From NCBI RefSeq assembly GCF_014201805.1, contig NZ_JACHFK010000008.1, forward strand, positions 1 to 64,000: DNA of 64,000 bases. Direction: 5' to 3'. Origin of the DNA: Deinococcus metalli (GTDB lineage: Bacteria > Deinococcota > Deinococci > Deinococcales > Deinococcaceae). Positions within the stretch are counted from its first letter, which is position 1; the number at the start of each line of letters is the position of its first letter. The translations under genes and the position numbers were made by a program. Under the pieces are notes generated by a model. The model had not been told where the DNA came from, ran no database searches, and worked only from the letters and a program-made list of their open reading frames with translations. Positions 25,619 through 35,374 of this stretch are shown in pieces.

Positions 25619-28435
25619 CTACAGACGGTCAAGCTGCTCCTGAAGCCAAGCCTGGAGTGAGCTGACGCTGAGCAACGAGCCCGGGCCAGAATTGCTGCCG
25701 CCCGCCAGCTGCGCCCGCCGCCGCTGATCGAAGTGGACATTTCCGTCGTGTGCGATGGTGTTGAGTGTGACAACGACATGCGCTGGTGCCTGGCCTCGGA
25801 GATCACCGGCGACGATCAGGAAGAGTTCGATAATGTCCCAGGGATTGCCTTTCTGAATGCTGGACTGGAGCGCTACGGTCGCTGTACGGCGTGCCTGTGG
25901 CGTTCGGCCTCTGGCATAGAGCAGCTCCGTCTGGATCAGCAGCCGTTCGGTCTCACCCTCGACACCCTCCGAATGTGTGAGGATTTCGTCGAGTTGTGCC
26001 AGGGTCGCCTGGGCATCACGAAGTTGCCCCAGACGGAGTTCGATTCGCGCCTGGCCGATCAACAGCCCGACAGCGAGCTTCGTATCTCTCGCTCGTGTAC
26101 TGGCGGCCAGCAGATCGGCAGTTTCCCGGTGTAGGTTGTACAGATCTTCCTCCGGCAGGTACAAGCGGACATCCAACATCATTCGCCGTATGTTCAAAGC
26201 CCAGACAAACGGCATTCCTGCAAGATCCGCTTCGAGAGCAGCAATACCCTGCTCAATCTCCGCAACATTCCCCAGATAGCTCAGATAGGTCAACACGTTC
26301 ATCCGGTAGCCCGCCACCCGCATGCGGTCATCCAGTTGCTCCGCCAACGCCAACGCCTGCCGGCTGAGGTCCACAGATGCCTGGTACTGGCCCTGCTGGG
26401 CTCGCACGCTCCCCAGCGTATTCAGCACCTTCATGCGGCTGGCCGGGTCGCCCGCCAGCGGTCCCTGGAGAAAACGCGCGGCCAGCGTCTGCGCGTCCAG
26501 CAGCCGGCCGGCGCGGTACGCCAGCCACATGCACGCGATCTGTGTGGCGGCCTGCACATCGGCGGTCGCCCCGGCGTCCTCGGCCTCGTCGGCCAGGGCG
26601 GCGAAGACGTCGGTGCCGCTGCCCAGCAGGCCGCGCCGGTCGTAGTGCGCGAGCAGGTGATCCACCGTGCTGGTCTTCAGGGTGCCGCCCTCCAGGGCGG
26701 TGGACATGGCCACGCGCAGGTTGCCGCGCTCCTCGTCCACCGGTGGGCTTTCCGGAGCCTGCGCGGCGAACCACGTGAGGTAATGCGCGGCGTGGGCCTG
26801 TCGGGCAGCGCGGGTCAGGTCCGGGTGCGCGTGGGCCTGGGCGTTGAGCAGTCCCGTCAGGGCGGGGTACACGCGCAGACGCTCGCTGCCTGGCCGGTAC
26901 GTTTCCAGGAACGAGTGGGTCAGCAGGGCGTCCAGGTCGGTCCCCGACACCCCCAGGGCGGGGGCATCGGCCGGATCGAAGTCGGGGCATACGCCCACGC
27001 GCAGGGCGGCGTCACGCTCGCCCGCGCTCAGCAGGTCCCACGAACGCTGGGCGACCAGCATCAGGCCCCGGCGGCCGTCGTGGTCGCCGCCGGGACTGCT
27101 GAGGGTCGCGGCCTCGGCCAGCACGCGGGCATACACGTCGTCCAGCGCCTCCACGCGCAGCCACGACGCGGCCAGCGTCAGGGCCAGCGGGTGGCCCAGC
27201 AGGCGGCGGGTCAGGCTGCCGATCACGCCCGCGTTGCCGGGTGTCAGGGCGAAGTCCCGGCGCACGCGGCCGGCCTCGCGCAGGAACAGGGCCACGGCGC
27301 TGCTCGCGGCGATCTCCGGCAGGTCCGCGTCGGGCGGGGGCACGTCCAGGCCGCTGAGCGTCAGGGCCAGGGTGTCCACCGTGTCGGCCTGGCCGAGTTG
27401 CCCCAGGCGGCGCCGGCGGCCGCTGAGCACCCAGCGCACGTCCGGCAGGTCGCGCCGCAGCGTGAGCAGCAGCGTTCCCAGGTCGTCGAGGTCGTCCACG
27501 CCGTCGAGCAGCACCACGGGCGCGTCACCCAGCAGCGGGGCCAGGCCCGCCCAGGTGCCCTGCACGGCCTGGCCGGGCGCGCGGGCGGCGGCCAGACGGG
27601 GCAGCAGGTCGGCGCTGCTGCGTGCCCCCTCGGCGTCCACCAGCACGGCATTGCGGCCGCTGCGGGTCAGCTCTCGGAGCAGCTCACGGCTCAGGGTGCT
27701 CTTGCCGATCCCGCCGGGGCCGCTCACCGCCGCGACCGCGCCGCCCGGCCTCGCGGCCCAGGCCAGCAGGGCGTCCAGCGGCGCGGCGCGGCCCAGCATG
27801 CGGCCGGTGCGGGCCGCGCCGGGCGCGGGCACGTCGTCCGGGCCGGTCAGGCCGTGTAGTTCGGTGCGCAGCTCTCCCTCCAGGGCGCTGCCCGGCAGGG
27901 TCAGGGCCAGCAGGCGGCGCAGCAGGTCCGGCTCGGCCGGCGGCGCGCCCGGCAGGCGGTACGCGCGCTCCGCGAGGGCCTCGGCGCGGGCGGGGTCCGC
28001 GGTCTCGGCCACGGTGAGCGCCTCGCCCTGCACGTGCCGGGCCAGGCGGGTGCGCCAGCCCTCGATCCAGTCCTCCAGTTCGCCGGACACGTCGCCCAGC
28101 GTCACGCCGCCCAGGAAGGGGCCGGTGTAGGCGTCCAGCGCGTCCAGCCCGCGCAGCGTCAGGAGCGTCACGGCGTCGCAGGGCATGGCCGTCTCCAGGC
28201 GCTCCTCGCCGTCCAGGGCGCCGGGTACGGCCTCGCGCAGCACGTACAGCGCGACGCGCAGGCTGGATTCCGGCTGCCGCGCGTTCGGCCACAGCAGCGT
28301 GCGCAGGTCGCGGCGGGGCGTGGGGCCTTCCAGCGCCACATACGTCAGCATCAGCAGGCTCTTGACCTTGCGGAACCTGCCCAGGCGCAGGTCGCCCAGG
28401 GTGCAGAGCTCGTCGGTGGGAATGCCCTGGGTCAT
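25619..28435 (-). CDS. AfsR/SARP-like STAND-ATPase regulator with TPR-like tail
   Basis: 938 residues. N-terminus (about 10-70: CTLGDLRLGRFRKVKSLLML, then SSLRVALYVLREAVPG) is the winged-helix plus activator layout of SARP regulators; 75-195 is the following helical (BTAD-like) part. An NB-ARC/STAND ATPase follows: Walker A GPGGIGKST (239-247) and Walker B VVLLDGVDD (307-315). Residues about 600-900 are helical TPR-like pairs (for example QGQYQASVDLSRQALALAEQ). Such proteins are ligand-gated transcription switches. The last ~240 codons are lower in GC than the rest. A TAGACT box 12 nt before the ATG gives a very short leader. Confidence 0.82.
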   Translation of the reverse strand: MTQGIPTDELCTLGDLRLGRFRKVKSLLMLTYVALEGPTPRRDLRTLLWPNARQPESSLRVALYVLREAVPGALDGEERLETAMPCDAVTLLTLRGLDALDAYTGPFLGGVTLGDVSGELEDWIEGWRTRLARHVQGEALTVAETADPARAEALAERAYRLPGAPPAEPDLLRRLLALTLPGSALEGELRTELHGLTGPDDVPAPGAARTGRMLGRAAPLDALLAWAARPGGAVAAVSGPGGIGKSTLSRELLRELTRSGRNAVLVDAEGARSSADLLPRLAAARAPGQAVQGTWAGLAPLLGDAPVVLLDGVDDLDDLGTLLLTLRRDLPDVRWVLSGRRRRLGQLGQADTVDTLALTLSGLDVPPPDADLPEIAASSAVALFLREAGRVRRDFALTPGNAGVIGSLTRRLLGHPLALTLAASWLRVEALDDVYARVLAEAATLSSPGGDHDGRRGLMLVAQRSWDLLSAGERDAALRVGVCPDFDPADAPALGVSGTDLDALLTHSFLETYRPGSERLRVYPALTGLLNAQAHAHPDLTRAARQAHAAHYLTWFAAQAPESPPVDEERGNLRVAMSTALEGGTLKTSTVDHLLAHYDRRGLLGSGTDVFAALADEAEDAGATADVQAATQIACMWLAYRAGRLLDAQTLAARFLQGPLAGDPASRMKVLNTLGSVRAQQGQYQASVDLSRQALALAEQLDDRMRVAGYRMNVLTYLSYLGNVAEIEQGIAALEADLAGMPFVWALNIRRMMLDVRLYLPEEDLYNLHRETADLLAASTRARDTKLAVGLLIGQARIELRLGQLRDAQATLAQLDEILTHSEGVEGETERLLIQTELLYARGRTPQARRTATVALQSSIQKGNPWDIIELFLIVAGDLRGQAPAHVVVTLNTIAHDGNVHFDQRRRAQLAGGSNSGPGSLLSVSSLQAWLQEQLDRL

Positions 28436-28447
28436 CGGCGTCCGGCG

Positions 28448-28453
28448 AGTCTA
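28448..28453 (-). promoter_or_regulatory. -10 box (TAGACT) of the STAND regulator gene
   Basis: TAGACT on the minus strand, 12 nt before the ATG at 28435, giving a leader of about 5-6 nt. Confidence 0.45.
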
Positions 28454-28502
28454 CGCCCCGGCCGCCCGCGTGCGTGGACCGGTGGATAGACCCCTGCGGC
28501 CC

Positions 28503-29123
<621 letters not shown>

Positions 29124-29145
29124 GGCGGGGTGACGCGCGGCCCGC

Positions 29146-29760
29146 TCAGAGCAGGCCCCGGCTTGCCAGCAGCCGGCGCGCATGAAAGAGGGTCAGGCTG
29201 CTCGGCCCGTCGTGGATCTCGCCGGCCTCCAGCATCCGGTACGCCTCGGGCAGCGGCACGACCACGCGCTCGATGGTCTCGGTGTCCTCGTGCGCCATGT
29301 CGCCCAGCGTCACGCCCAGCGCCACGAAGGGGTAGAACACCACGCCGCTGATGCTCGGCTGCGGGTAGAAGCCCGGCAGCGCCACCCACTCGCCGCCGCG
29401 CCCGCCGACCTCCTCGGCCACCTCGCGCTGCGCGGCGGCCAGGACGGACTCGCCGGGCTCGATGCCGCCCGCCACGACCTCGGTGATGGTGGCGCGCAGC
29501 GGGTAGCGGTACTGGCGGATCAGCACCGCGTCGCCGCTGGCCGTGACCGGCAGCGCGAACACCGCGCGCGGCCCGCGCCGGCGGTACTGGTACGTGGTCT
29601 CCACGCCGCTGGGCAGCCGCACCCGGTCTTCGGTCAGGGCGCGGCGTCCCTCGAACAGCACGCGCGTGGAGAGCGTGTCCCAGGGCTGCGCGGCGTCCTC
29701 GACCAGCGCGGACCAGTTCGCGTGTGCCGCCGGCGGCTCGGACTCGGGTCGGTCGCTCAT
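29146..29760 (-). CDS. Nudix hydrolase, ADP-ribose pyrophosphatase type
   Basis: 204 residues. Complete Nudix box [23 protein letters not shown] (G-x5-E-x7-REVAEEVGG) at about 105-127; the surrounding [12 protein letters not shown] and the following Pro-rich FYPQPSISG fit the ADP-sugar pyrophosphatase branch. Expected to split ADP-ribose or similar nucleoside diphosphates with Mg2+. The start is the ATG at 29760, 6 nt after TAGCCT; the GTG at 29766 would fall upstream of the transcript start. Confidence 0.9.
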   Translation of the reverse strand: MSDRPESEPPAAHANWSALVEDAAQPWDTLSTRVLFEGRRALTEDRVRLPSGVETTYQYRRRGPRAVFALPVTASGDAVLIRQYRYPLRATITEVVAGGIEPGESVLAAAQREVAEEVGGRGGEWVALPGFYPQPSISGVVFYPFVALGVTLGDMAHEDTETIERVVVPLPEAYRMLEAGEIHDGPSSLTLFHARRLLASRGLL

Positions 29761-29766
29761 GGCCAC

Positions 29767-29772
29767 AGGCTA
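29767..29772 (-). promoter_or_regulatory. -10 box (TAGCCT), leaderless
   Basis: TAGCCT on the minus strand, 6 nt before the ATG at 29760. Confidence 0.6.
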
Positions 29773-31188
29773 GCGCGCAGGCCCCGGCGCGGCCGGAACC
29801 AGCCCGCCCGCATCCACCCGCGCGGCCAGCACGCCGGACGCCTGCGCGACCACCACCAGCGCGGCGGGCGTGACCGTCAGGGCGCTCAGGCGCAGCGCGC
29901 CCACCGTGCCGGACAGCTCGACGCCCGGCACGGGTGTGAACGGCAACCGGGCCTGCGCGCGCTCGCGGGCACGCTCCAGCAGCGGGGCCAGCTCCACCCG
30001 CGCGGCCTGGTGCAGGTACGTCTGGGCGCGGGCATCGGCCAGCCAGCCGATCACGCGTCCGGTCAGGCCCTCGCGGCGCGTGACGACCGTGGCGTCCCGC
30101 AGCGTCAGGACGCGCCCGGTCGGGTCGAGGTCCGGTGTGCCGCTCACGTCGGCCGTCGCGCGCACCGTCAGGCCCAGCGGCCCGCGCACCTCCACGCGCA
30201 CCGCCGCCGTGATCCGTTCGCCGGCCGGGTGCAGGTCCACGTCCAGCACGCGCAGGGTCGGGTGGGTGGGCACCGGCAGCGGCAGCGACCGCGCCGAGGC
30301 GTACGTGGTCGCCAGCCGGGACAGGTCCCGCCACGCCAGCCGCGCCGGCACGCTCAGGTGCACGCCGCTCTGGGTGACCGGCCCGACGCGCAGCGGCGGC
30401 AGCGGAACCGGCGTGTCCAGCGGCGCCGCCCGTCCCAGGTGCACGTCCAGGTCGAAAGTCGCGCCCAGCGTGAGCTTCAGGGCGTCCGGCGTGACGCGCA
30501 GCGGCGTGACCGCCAGCGTGCGCCCCGTGAGGGTCGCCGTCGCGCGCTCGGGGGTGGGCAGTGCCCACGGCTGCTGGCCGCGCGCCCATAGCGCCTGCGC
30601 CCGCTCGTGTAGCCGCGCGCCCGAGCGCACCGCGCGCTCGACCTCGGCCGCGACCCGGTTCAGCTGCGCCTGCACCTGGGTGTCCACCAGCGACTGCACG
30701 CTGATCCGCACGCCCGGCGCGAGGTCCACGGCCAGCGGGTCGGTCCACTCGGCCTCGCCGGTCACGGTCACGCCCGCGTCCCACCCCGGCGTCACGGTGG
30801 GCGTGACGGTCAGGCGCACCGTCGCCTCGCCGCCGAAATCCCGCGCGAGCACCGCTCCCCGGCCGCCCGGCCCGGCCCGGAACGCCGCGCGGATGGGCAC
30901 GCTCACGACCAGCGCCGAGCCGTCCGCCGAGGGCGTGACGCGGACGTGCCCCGCGCGCGTGACGGTGCCCGTGAGCGTCACGCTCAGCAGGCCGCCCAGG
31001 TACGAGCGCGTCTCGTCCAGCCGCGCGAACTCGGCGGGCACCTGCGCGTTCGCGGCGACCTGTACGCCCGCGAGCGGCACCGTGACCGGCACGCTCAGCG
31101 TGGAGGGAGCCGGGGGCGGAACCTGGGCGGACGCGGACATGACCGCAGTCAACACGACCGGCATGAGAGCGCGCAGGCGGGGCAGCAT
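29770..31188 (-). CDS. Exported DUF4403 family protein
   Basis: 472 residues with a Sec signal peptide (about 1-22, cleavage after SASA). The rest is beta-rich with the repeated strand pattern and the central helical pair (VDTQVQAQLNRVAAEVERAVR) typical of DUF4403, a two-lobed tubular lipid-binding-like fold of unknown role at the cell envelope. Start fixed by TACGCT 7 nt upstream; an in-frame start at 31317 would precede the promoter. Its 3' end overlaps the promoter of the next gene. Confidence 0.75.
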   Translation of the reverse strand: MLPRLRALMPVVLTAVMSASAQVPPPAPSTLSVPVTVPLAGVQVAANAQVPAEFARLDETRSYLGGLLSVTLTGTVTRAGHVRVTPSADGSALVVSVPIRAAFRAGPGGRGAVLARDFGGEATVRLTVTPTVTPGWDAGVTVTGEAEWTDPLAVDLAPGVRISVQSLVDTQVQAQLNRVAAEVERAVRSGARLHERAQALWARGQQPWALPTPERATATLTGRTLAVTPLRVTPDALKLTLGATFDLDVHLGRAAPLDTPVPLPPLRVGPVTQSGVHLSVPARLAWRDLSRLATTYASARSLPLPVPTHPTLRVLDVDLHPAGERITAAVRVEVRGPLGLTVRATADVSGTPDLDPTGRVLTLRDATVVTRREGLTGRVIGWLADARAQTYLHQAARVELAPLLERARERAQARLPFTPVPGVELSGTVGALRLSALTVTPAALVVVAQASGVLAARVDAGGLVPAAPGPAR

Positions 31189-31195
31189 CCCGCGC

Positions 31196-31201
31196 AGCGT
31201 A
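31196..31201 (-). promoter_or_regulatory. -10 box (TACGCT), leaderless
   Basis: TACGCT on the minus strand, 7 nt before the ATG at 31188. Confidence 0.6.
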
Positions 31202-31356
31202 GAGCGTGACGGTGAGACGCGCCGCGGCCGCCGCCTGAGAGCCCGGTGAGACGCGCAGCCCGTCCCAGCGCGGCTACACGGGTTCTGAACACCCGGGCGG
31301 TACACCACCCTCGGCACGGAGCGACGACCGCGCTTTCACTCACCGGAGGTTTCCCC

Positions 31357-32223
31357 ATGACACGCATCATCACGCCCTACCCCGCCGATGACCACGACCA
31401 CCACGACGACGTGAACAACCTGGGCCTGCAGGCCGACTCGGCCATGCTCGCGCGCTCTGCCGTGGACCGCCGCAGGGTGCTGTCGCTGGGCCTGCTGGGC
31501 ATCGGGCTGCTGGTGGGCTGCGGCGCGTCCGCGACCACGCCCGGCACCGGGAGCGGCGGCGGCACGACCGGCACCGCCGACTGCCCCGCCGCCATTCCCA
31601 GCGAGACGGCCGGGCCGTACCCCGCCGACGGCAGCGTGGCGTCCGGGCAGTCGCTGAACGTGCTGACCCGCAGCGGCATCGTCCGCAGCGACCTGCGCAC
31701 CAGCCTGAGCACCGGCCACACCGCCGCCGGCGTGCCGCTGACGGTGATCCTCAAACTGGTGAACACGAACTCGAGCTGCGCGGCGCTGAGCGGGTATGCC
31801 GTGTACCTGTGGCACTGCACCCAGAGCGGCGAGTACTCGATGTACAGCAGCGCCGTGGTCGGCGAGGACTACCTGCGCGGCGTGCAGGAGAGCGGCGCAG
31901 ACGGCACCGTGACCTTCCAGACCATCTTCCCGGCGTGCTACTCGGGCCGCTGGCCGCACATACACTTCGAGATCTACCCGACCCTGGCGTCGGCCACCAG
32001 CGCGCCCGGCAAGATCCAGACCTCGCAGCTGGCGCTGCCCAGGGCGACGTGCGACGCGGTGTACGCCACCAGCGGTTACTCGGCCAGCGTCAGCAACCTG
32101 TCGCGCGTCAGCCTGGCCACGGACAACGTGTTCGGCGACGGCGTGGGCACCCAGACGCCCACCATGAGCGGCAGCGTCAGCGCGGGGTACACGGCGAACC
32201 TCACGGTGGGCCTGGCGCGGTAA
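31357..32223 (+). CDS. Exported intradiol ring-cleavage dioxygenase-like lipoprotein
   Basis: 288 residues. After a His/Asp-rich start (DDHDHHDD) comes a twin-arginine motif (DRRRVLSLGLL, 37-47) and a lipobox LLVGCG, so Tat export with lipid anchoring is likely. The mature domain has the intradiol dioxygenase pattern: PSETAGPYPADG, the Fe ligands around YAVYLWHCTQSGEYSMYS, and RWPHIHFEIY with the two His. The substrate is not predictable; the extracellular location differs from cytosolic catechol dioxygenases. CCGGAGGT 6 nt before the ATG. Confidence 0.82.
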   Translation: MTRIITPYPADDHDHHDDVNNLGLQADSAMLARSAVDRRRVLSLGLLGIGLLVGCGASATTPGTGSGGGTTGTADCPAAIPSETAGPYPADGSVASGQSLNVLTRSGIVRSDLRTSLSTGHTAAGVPLTVILKLVNTNSSCAALSGYAVYLWHCTQSGEYSMYSSAVVGEDYLRGVQESGADGTVTFQTIFPACYSGRWPHIHFEIYPTLASATSAPGKIQTSQLALPRATCDAVYATSGYSASVSNLSRVSLATDNVFGDGVGTQTPTMSGSVSAGYTANLTVGLAR

Positions 32224-32305
32224 GGGCACGGCTGGATCCCGGGCGGCGTCCTCCGGCATCTGGCCGATGCCTCCGGGCCTGAACGGAGGCGATACTGGCC
32301 GCACC

Positions 32306-32905
32306 ATGCCTGAATTGCCCCCGGTGCCGACGGACGCGCCCCTGACGGAGGCCGAGATGCGCGCGGCCTCCGTGGTGACGCCGGGTCCCCTGACCAGCCC
32401 CATCCCGGTCGTGCCGTACGACCCGCAGTGGCCCGCCCTGTACGCGCGGGAAGTCCGGCGCCTGCGGGGCGTGCTGGGCGACCGCGTCCTGGCCATCGAG
32501 CACGTGGGTTCCACGTCGGTGCCCGGCCTGCACGCCAAACCCATCATTGACCTCGACGTGACCGTGCCCGATTCGGCCGACGAGCCCGCGTACGTGCCCG
32601 CCCTGGAGGCCGCCGGGTACCGCCTGACTATCCGCGAACCCGAGTGGCACGAGCACCGCATGTTCAAGGGGCCGGGCACGGACATCAACCTGCACGTGTG
32701 GTCGCCCGGCAGCCCCGAGGCGATCCGGCACGTGGTCTTCCGCGAGTGGCTGCGCGCGCACCCGGCCGACCGCGACGCGTACGGAGCGCTCAAGCGCGAC
32801 CTCGCCACACGCCCGTACACGTTCATGCACGAGTACAACAACGACAAGGCCACCCTGATCCGCGAGATCTACGCGCGGGCGGTCGCGGCCCAGAGCGGTT
32901 CATAG
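32306..32905 (+). CDS. GrpB/UPF0157 family protein
   Basis: 199 residues from ATG 32306 (212 from an alternative ATG at 32267). The GrpB domain runs from PIPVVPYDPQWP: EHVGSTSVPGLHAKPIIDLDV has the nucleotidyltransferase-like GS motif and DxD, followed by HVWSPGSPEAIRHVVFREWL and the C-terminal helix KATLIREIYARA. The fold is that of pol-beta type nucleotidyltransferases; function unknown. Start uncertain: neither ATG has a good ribosome site or -10. Confidence 0.82.
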   Translation: MPELPPVPTDAPLTEAEMRAASVVTPGPLTSPIPVVPYDPQWPALYAREVRRLRGVLGDRVLAIEHVGSTSVPGLHAKPIIDLDVTVPDSADEPAYVPALEAAGYRLTIREPEWHEHRMFKGPGTDINLHVWSPGSPEAIRHVVFREWLRAHPADRDAYGALKRDLATRPYTFMHEYNNDKATLIREIYARAVAAQSGS

Positions 32906-32948
32906 ATCAGGCGAGGGGAGAGACCTGACGTGCGATGAGTCACCGCGG

Positions 32949-33786
32949 TCAGCGGCCCTGAATAGCATCCAGCGCGGCTTGCACGAACTGGGCGTGCCGC
33001 TCGCGCATTGTCCGCTCCTGCGCGGAGTCCAGGCCCCAGGTGTGGAGCCGGCCGCAGGGACGCAGCGCGGCACGCAGATCCCACACCGGGAGCGCCGACA
33101 GGTCGGCCCGGGCCGCGTCGGCGTACGCCCGCGTAAAGGTCTGCATGGCATCCGGGCCGGCGGCGAACAGCAGTTCCAGCCGCGTGTTGCCCACGTCGGC
33201 ATGCGGATCGCCCAGCGCGGCGTCCTCCCAGTCGAGCACGGCGCTCAGCGTGCCGTGAAGCCACAGGGTGTTGCCGGGCCACAGGTCGCCGTGCAGCAGC
33301 ACCTGCCGGCCGGTCGGCGGCGGGTGGGCCGCCAGCGCCGACCGGATGCGGGTCTCGGCCAGCGAGTCGTCCGGCGGGCCGGCGGGCGGAGGAACGGCCG
33401 GCAGCGGCCGCAGCGGCAGGCCCTCCGTGCTCAGCGCGTGCAGACGGGCCAGGAACCCGGCGAGCGCTGCGGGATCAACGCCCACCTCCGCGCCGCTGTC
33501 CCCGGCCATGAAGCCCTGGAGGAGCGCGCCCGGCGCGTGCCCCAGCGGTTCCGCCACCGGCAGCCCGTGACCGTGCAGCGTGCCCAGCAGCGCGAACTCG
33601 TGGGCGGCTATGTCCGGGTTCGCGCTCAGGTCGCGCGGGCCGTACTCGCGCAGCACCACGCGCCGCTCCGGCCCGTCGCAGCGTGAGGGCCGTGACCCGT
33701 GCGGACACGCCGCCTGTCAGGGGCCGCGCGGACGTCACGACCTCGCCGGGCAGGGCGCGCCGGATGAGGTCGTGCGGGAGCTTCAC
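32949..33786 (-). pseudogene. Aminoglycoside/choline-type phosphotransferase, frameshifted
   Basis: The N-terminal piece (GTG 33786: KLPHDLIRRALPGEVV, LTGGVSARVTALTL) and the body (REYGPRDLSANPDIAAHEFALL, catalytic HGDLWPGNTLW, LDWEDAALGDPHAD) lie in two frames offset by one base. The switch falls at about 33665-33690, where the body frame reads DGPERRVVLREYG directly after TLR. Joined, they make a normal ~280-residue APH-family kinase with intact Brenner and DFG-like motifs. A real frameshift, or a single-base sequencing error in a GC-rich run. Lies 10 bp after the metallopeptidase gene. Confidence 0.8.
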
Positions 33787-33796
33787 ACCGCCGGAC

Positions 33797-34861
33797 TTAC
33801 AGGATGCCGCGGTCCGCGAAGGCCTTCTTCACCGTGGCGGCGACCGCCTTGCCGTACATCGCCTGGGCAGTGTCCACGGTCGCCTGGGCGGCCGCGGCGA
33901 AAGTGGTGTCCGGCGCAAAGCGGAACTGGGCGTTCACGATGATCCGGTCGGCCACGCGCGCCCCCAGCGCCACGCGGATATCCCACAGGGCACGCGACCA
34001 GATCTCGCCGTCGGCGTGCACCTCGCCCACCACGTCCTGCGGGTAGTGCTTGTCGGTGTCCGTGCGGCGGATGCAGTGCGGCACCGTGCGCGTGTACGAC
34101 GTGCTGTCCCAGTCCATCAGGCACGGCAGTGGCGTCTTCACGGGCGCGCCGTTCGCCCGCGCCACGGCGTCCGCGACCGTCAGGGCCAGGTAGTCCCCGA
34201 AGGCCTCGCCGATGCTGCCGGCCTCCAGGCTGGTGCCGAAGCCGGGGACCTGCGCGTTGTGGACGGCATGCCCGTACTCGTGCACGATCACCTCGCCGTC
34301 CTCGGCATCGTCCACGCCACCCTTGCCGTAACGGATGATGTCCGGGTGGTCATTCTGGTACGAGTTGTCGATGCCGTACTGGCTGACCTTGATCTGCTGC
34401 TGTTCCCTGTGCACCGCCGGCAGTTCCGTGCCGAAGCCCAGCGACTGGAGGTACTTCTGCGCCTCCGTGACCCAGTAGTACGCCATGACCTGCTCGAACT
34501 GATCCTGGTCACGCGTGAAGTTGAATGGCCCGCTGCCGTACACCGGCGTGCCCGTCTCGCTGACCACCCGTGCGTAATCGCCGCTGAGGTACCCGCTGCC
34601 GTCCAGATTCGTCAGGGTGACGTTGTAGTACGCGCTGGCGGGCACGGCGGCGGCCGCGTCCTTCTGGTCCGTCAGAGACTCGTCGCCGGTCGTCTGCACG
34701 GGGTTGGGCAGGAAGGCCCGCGCGGCGGCGGCGGTCTGCCCGGTCGCGGGTTTGCCGTTCCCCCCCTGTGCGGCCAGCGTGACCGACGGCGACCGCCCGC
34801 ACGCGGCGAGCAGGGACACGCTGAGGACTGCGGTCAGGGCCATCCGGCTGCTGGTTTTCAT
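33797..34861 (-). CDS. Lipoprotein zinc metallopeptidase (M4/M36-like)
   Basis: 354 residues. Lipobox LLAACG at the signal peptide end (Cys 21). The zinc motif HEYGH (in DGEVIVHEYGHAVHN) and the second Glu in SIGEAFGDYLAL are the gluzincin layout of thermolysin and fungalysin; DGEIWSRALWDIR is the C-terminal alpha domain. Shorter than fungalysin and without a long propeptide. Secreted or anchored on the outside; probably degrades peptides. ATG with TATAGT 8 nt upstream. The next gene (a broken kinase) follows closely. Confidence 0.87.
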   Translation of the reverse strand: MKTSSRMALTAVLSVSLLAACGRSPSVTLAAQGGNGKPATGQTAAAARAFLPNPVQTTGDESLTDQKDAAAAVPASAYYNVTLTNLDGSGYLSGDYARVVSETGTPVYGSGPFNFTRDQDQFEQVMAYYWVTEAQKYLQSLGFGTELPAVHREQQQIKVSQYGIDNSYQNDHPDIIRYGKGGVDDAEDGEVIVHEYGHAVHNAQVPGFGTSLEAGSIGEAFGDYLALTVADAVARANGAPVKTPLPCLMDWDSTSYTRTVPHCIRRTDTDKHYPQDVVGEVHADGEIWSRALWDIRVALGARVADRIIVNAQFRFAPDTTFAAAAQATVDTAQAMYGKAVAATVKKAFADRGIL

Positions 34862-34869
34862 GTGCGCGC

Positions 34870-34875
34870 ACTATA
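34870..34875 (-). promoter_or_regulatory. -10 box (TATAGT)
   Basis: TATAGT on the minus strand, 8 nt before the ATG at 34861. Confidence 0.5.
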
Positions 34876-35012
34876 GGCCGTCGCAGACGTGTTGCACAGC
34901 CGGTCCGCACACGCCGGTCAACCGGAAAGAGTGGGGTGTCGCAGAGCTGGTGTGCCGAAAGCAGTCGGCTCCATTCCCTGTCACCTGCCAAGTTCCTTGC
35001 CGGACCCACGGC

Positions 35013-35294
35013 TCAGGTTCTCAGCTCCAGCGTCACGGTCACGTCCTGTCCCTCCGTCAGCCCTTCCTTCTGCCGGACGTTCGCGCGGACCGGCACGATG
35101 TACCGGCCGTCCTTGGGAAACAGCGATGTCGGCCAGCGCGTGGTGCCGATGGTCACGTACACCGGAATCATGCCCCAGCCGTAGGTCACGAAGCGGGACG
35201 CGGCCTTCAGCTCGGCCGCCTCCTCGTCCGGCACGGTCACGAAGTAATGCGGGGCCGGCCCGCGCCAGTACCACAGTGGGCCGCTGAACTCCAT
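35013..35294 (-). CDS. DUF1905 family protein
   Basis: 93 residues matching DUF1905 across its length: MEFSGPLWYWRG, YFVTVP, GWGMIPVYVTIGTTRWPTSLF, YIVPVRANVRQKEGL. A small beta-barrel with unknown function, often near stress or lipid genes. Leaderless: TATAGT 5 nt before the ATG. The 150 nt downstream to the metallopeptidase gene hold no gene. Confidence 0.88.
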   Translation of the reverse strand: MEFSGPLWYWRGPAPHYFVTVPDEEAAELKAASRFVTYGWGMIPVYVTIGTTRWPTSLFPKDGRYIVPVRANVRQKEGLTEGQDVTVTLELRT

Positions 35295-35299
35295 GCCCC

Positions 35300-35305
35300 A
35301 CTATA
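35300..35305 (-). promoter_or_regulatory. -10 box (TATAGT), leaderless
   Basis: TATAGT on the minus strand, 5 nt before the ATG at 35294. Confidence 0.5.
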
Positions 35306-35374
35306 CGTCCGTGGACGAATTGAGGGGGGATCTACGTTCACACCTGACAGAGACCGGTCCTCCGATACTACGAA

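Noticed and set aside
25040..26340. Mobile element as the source of the low-GC patch
   Set aside because: No transposase, integrase, terminal repeats or target duplication are visible; only composition differs.
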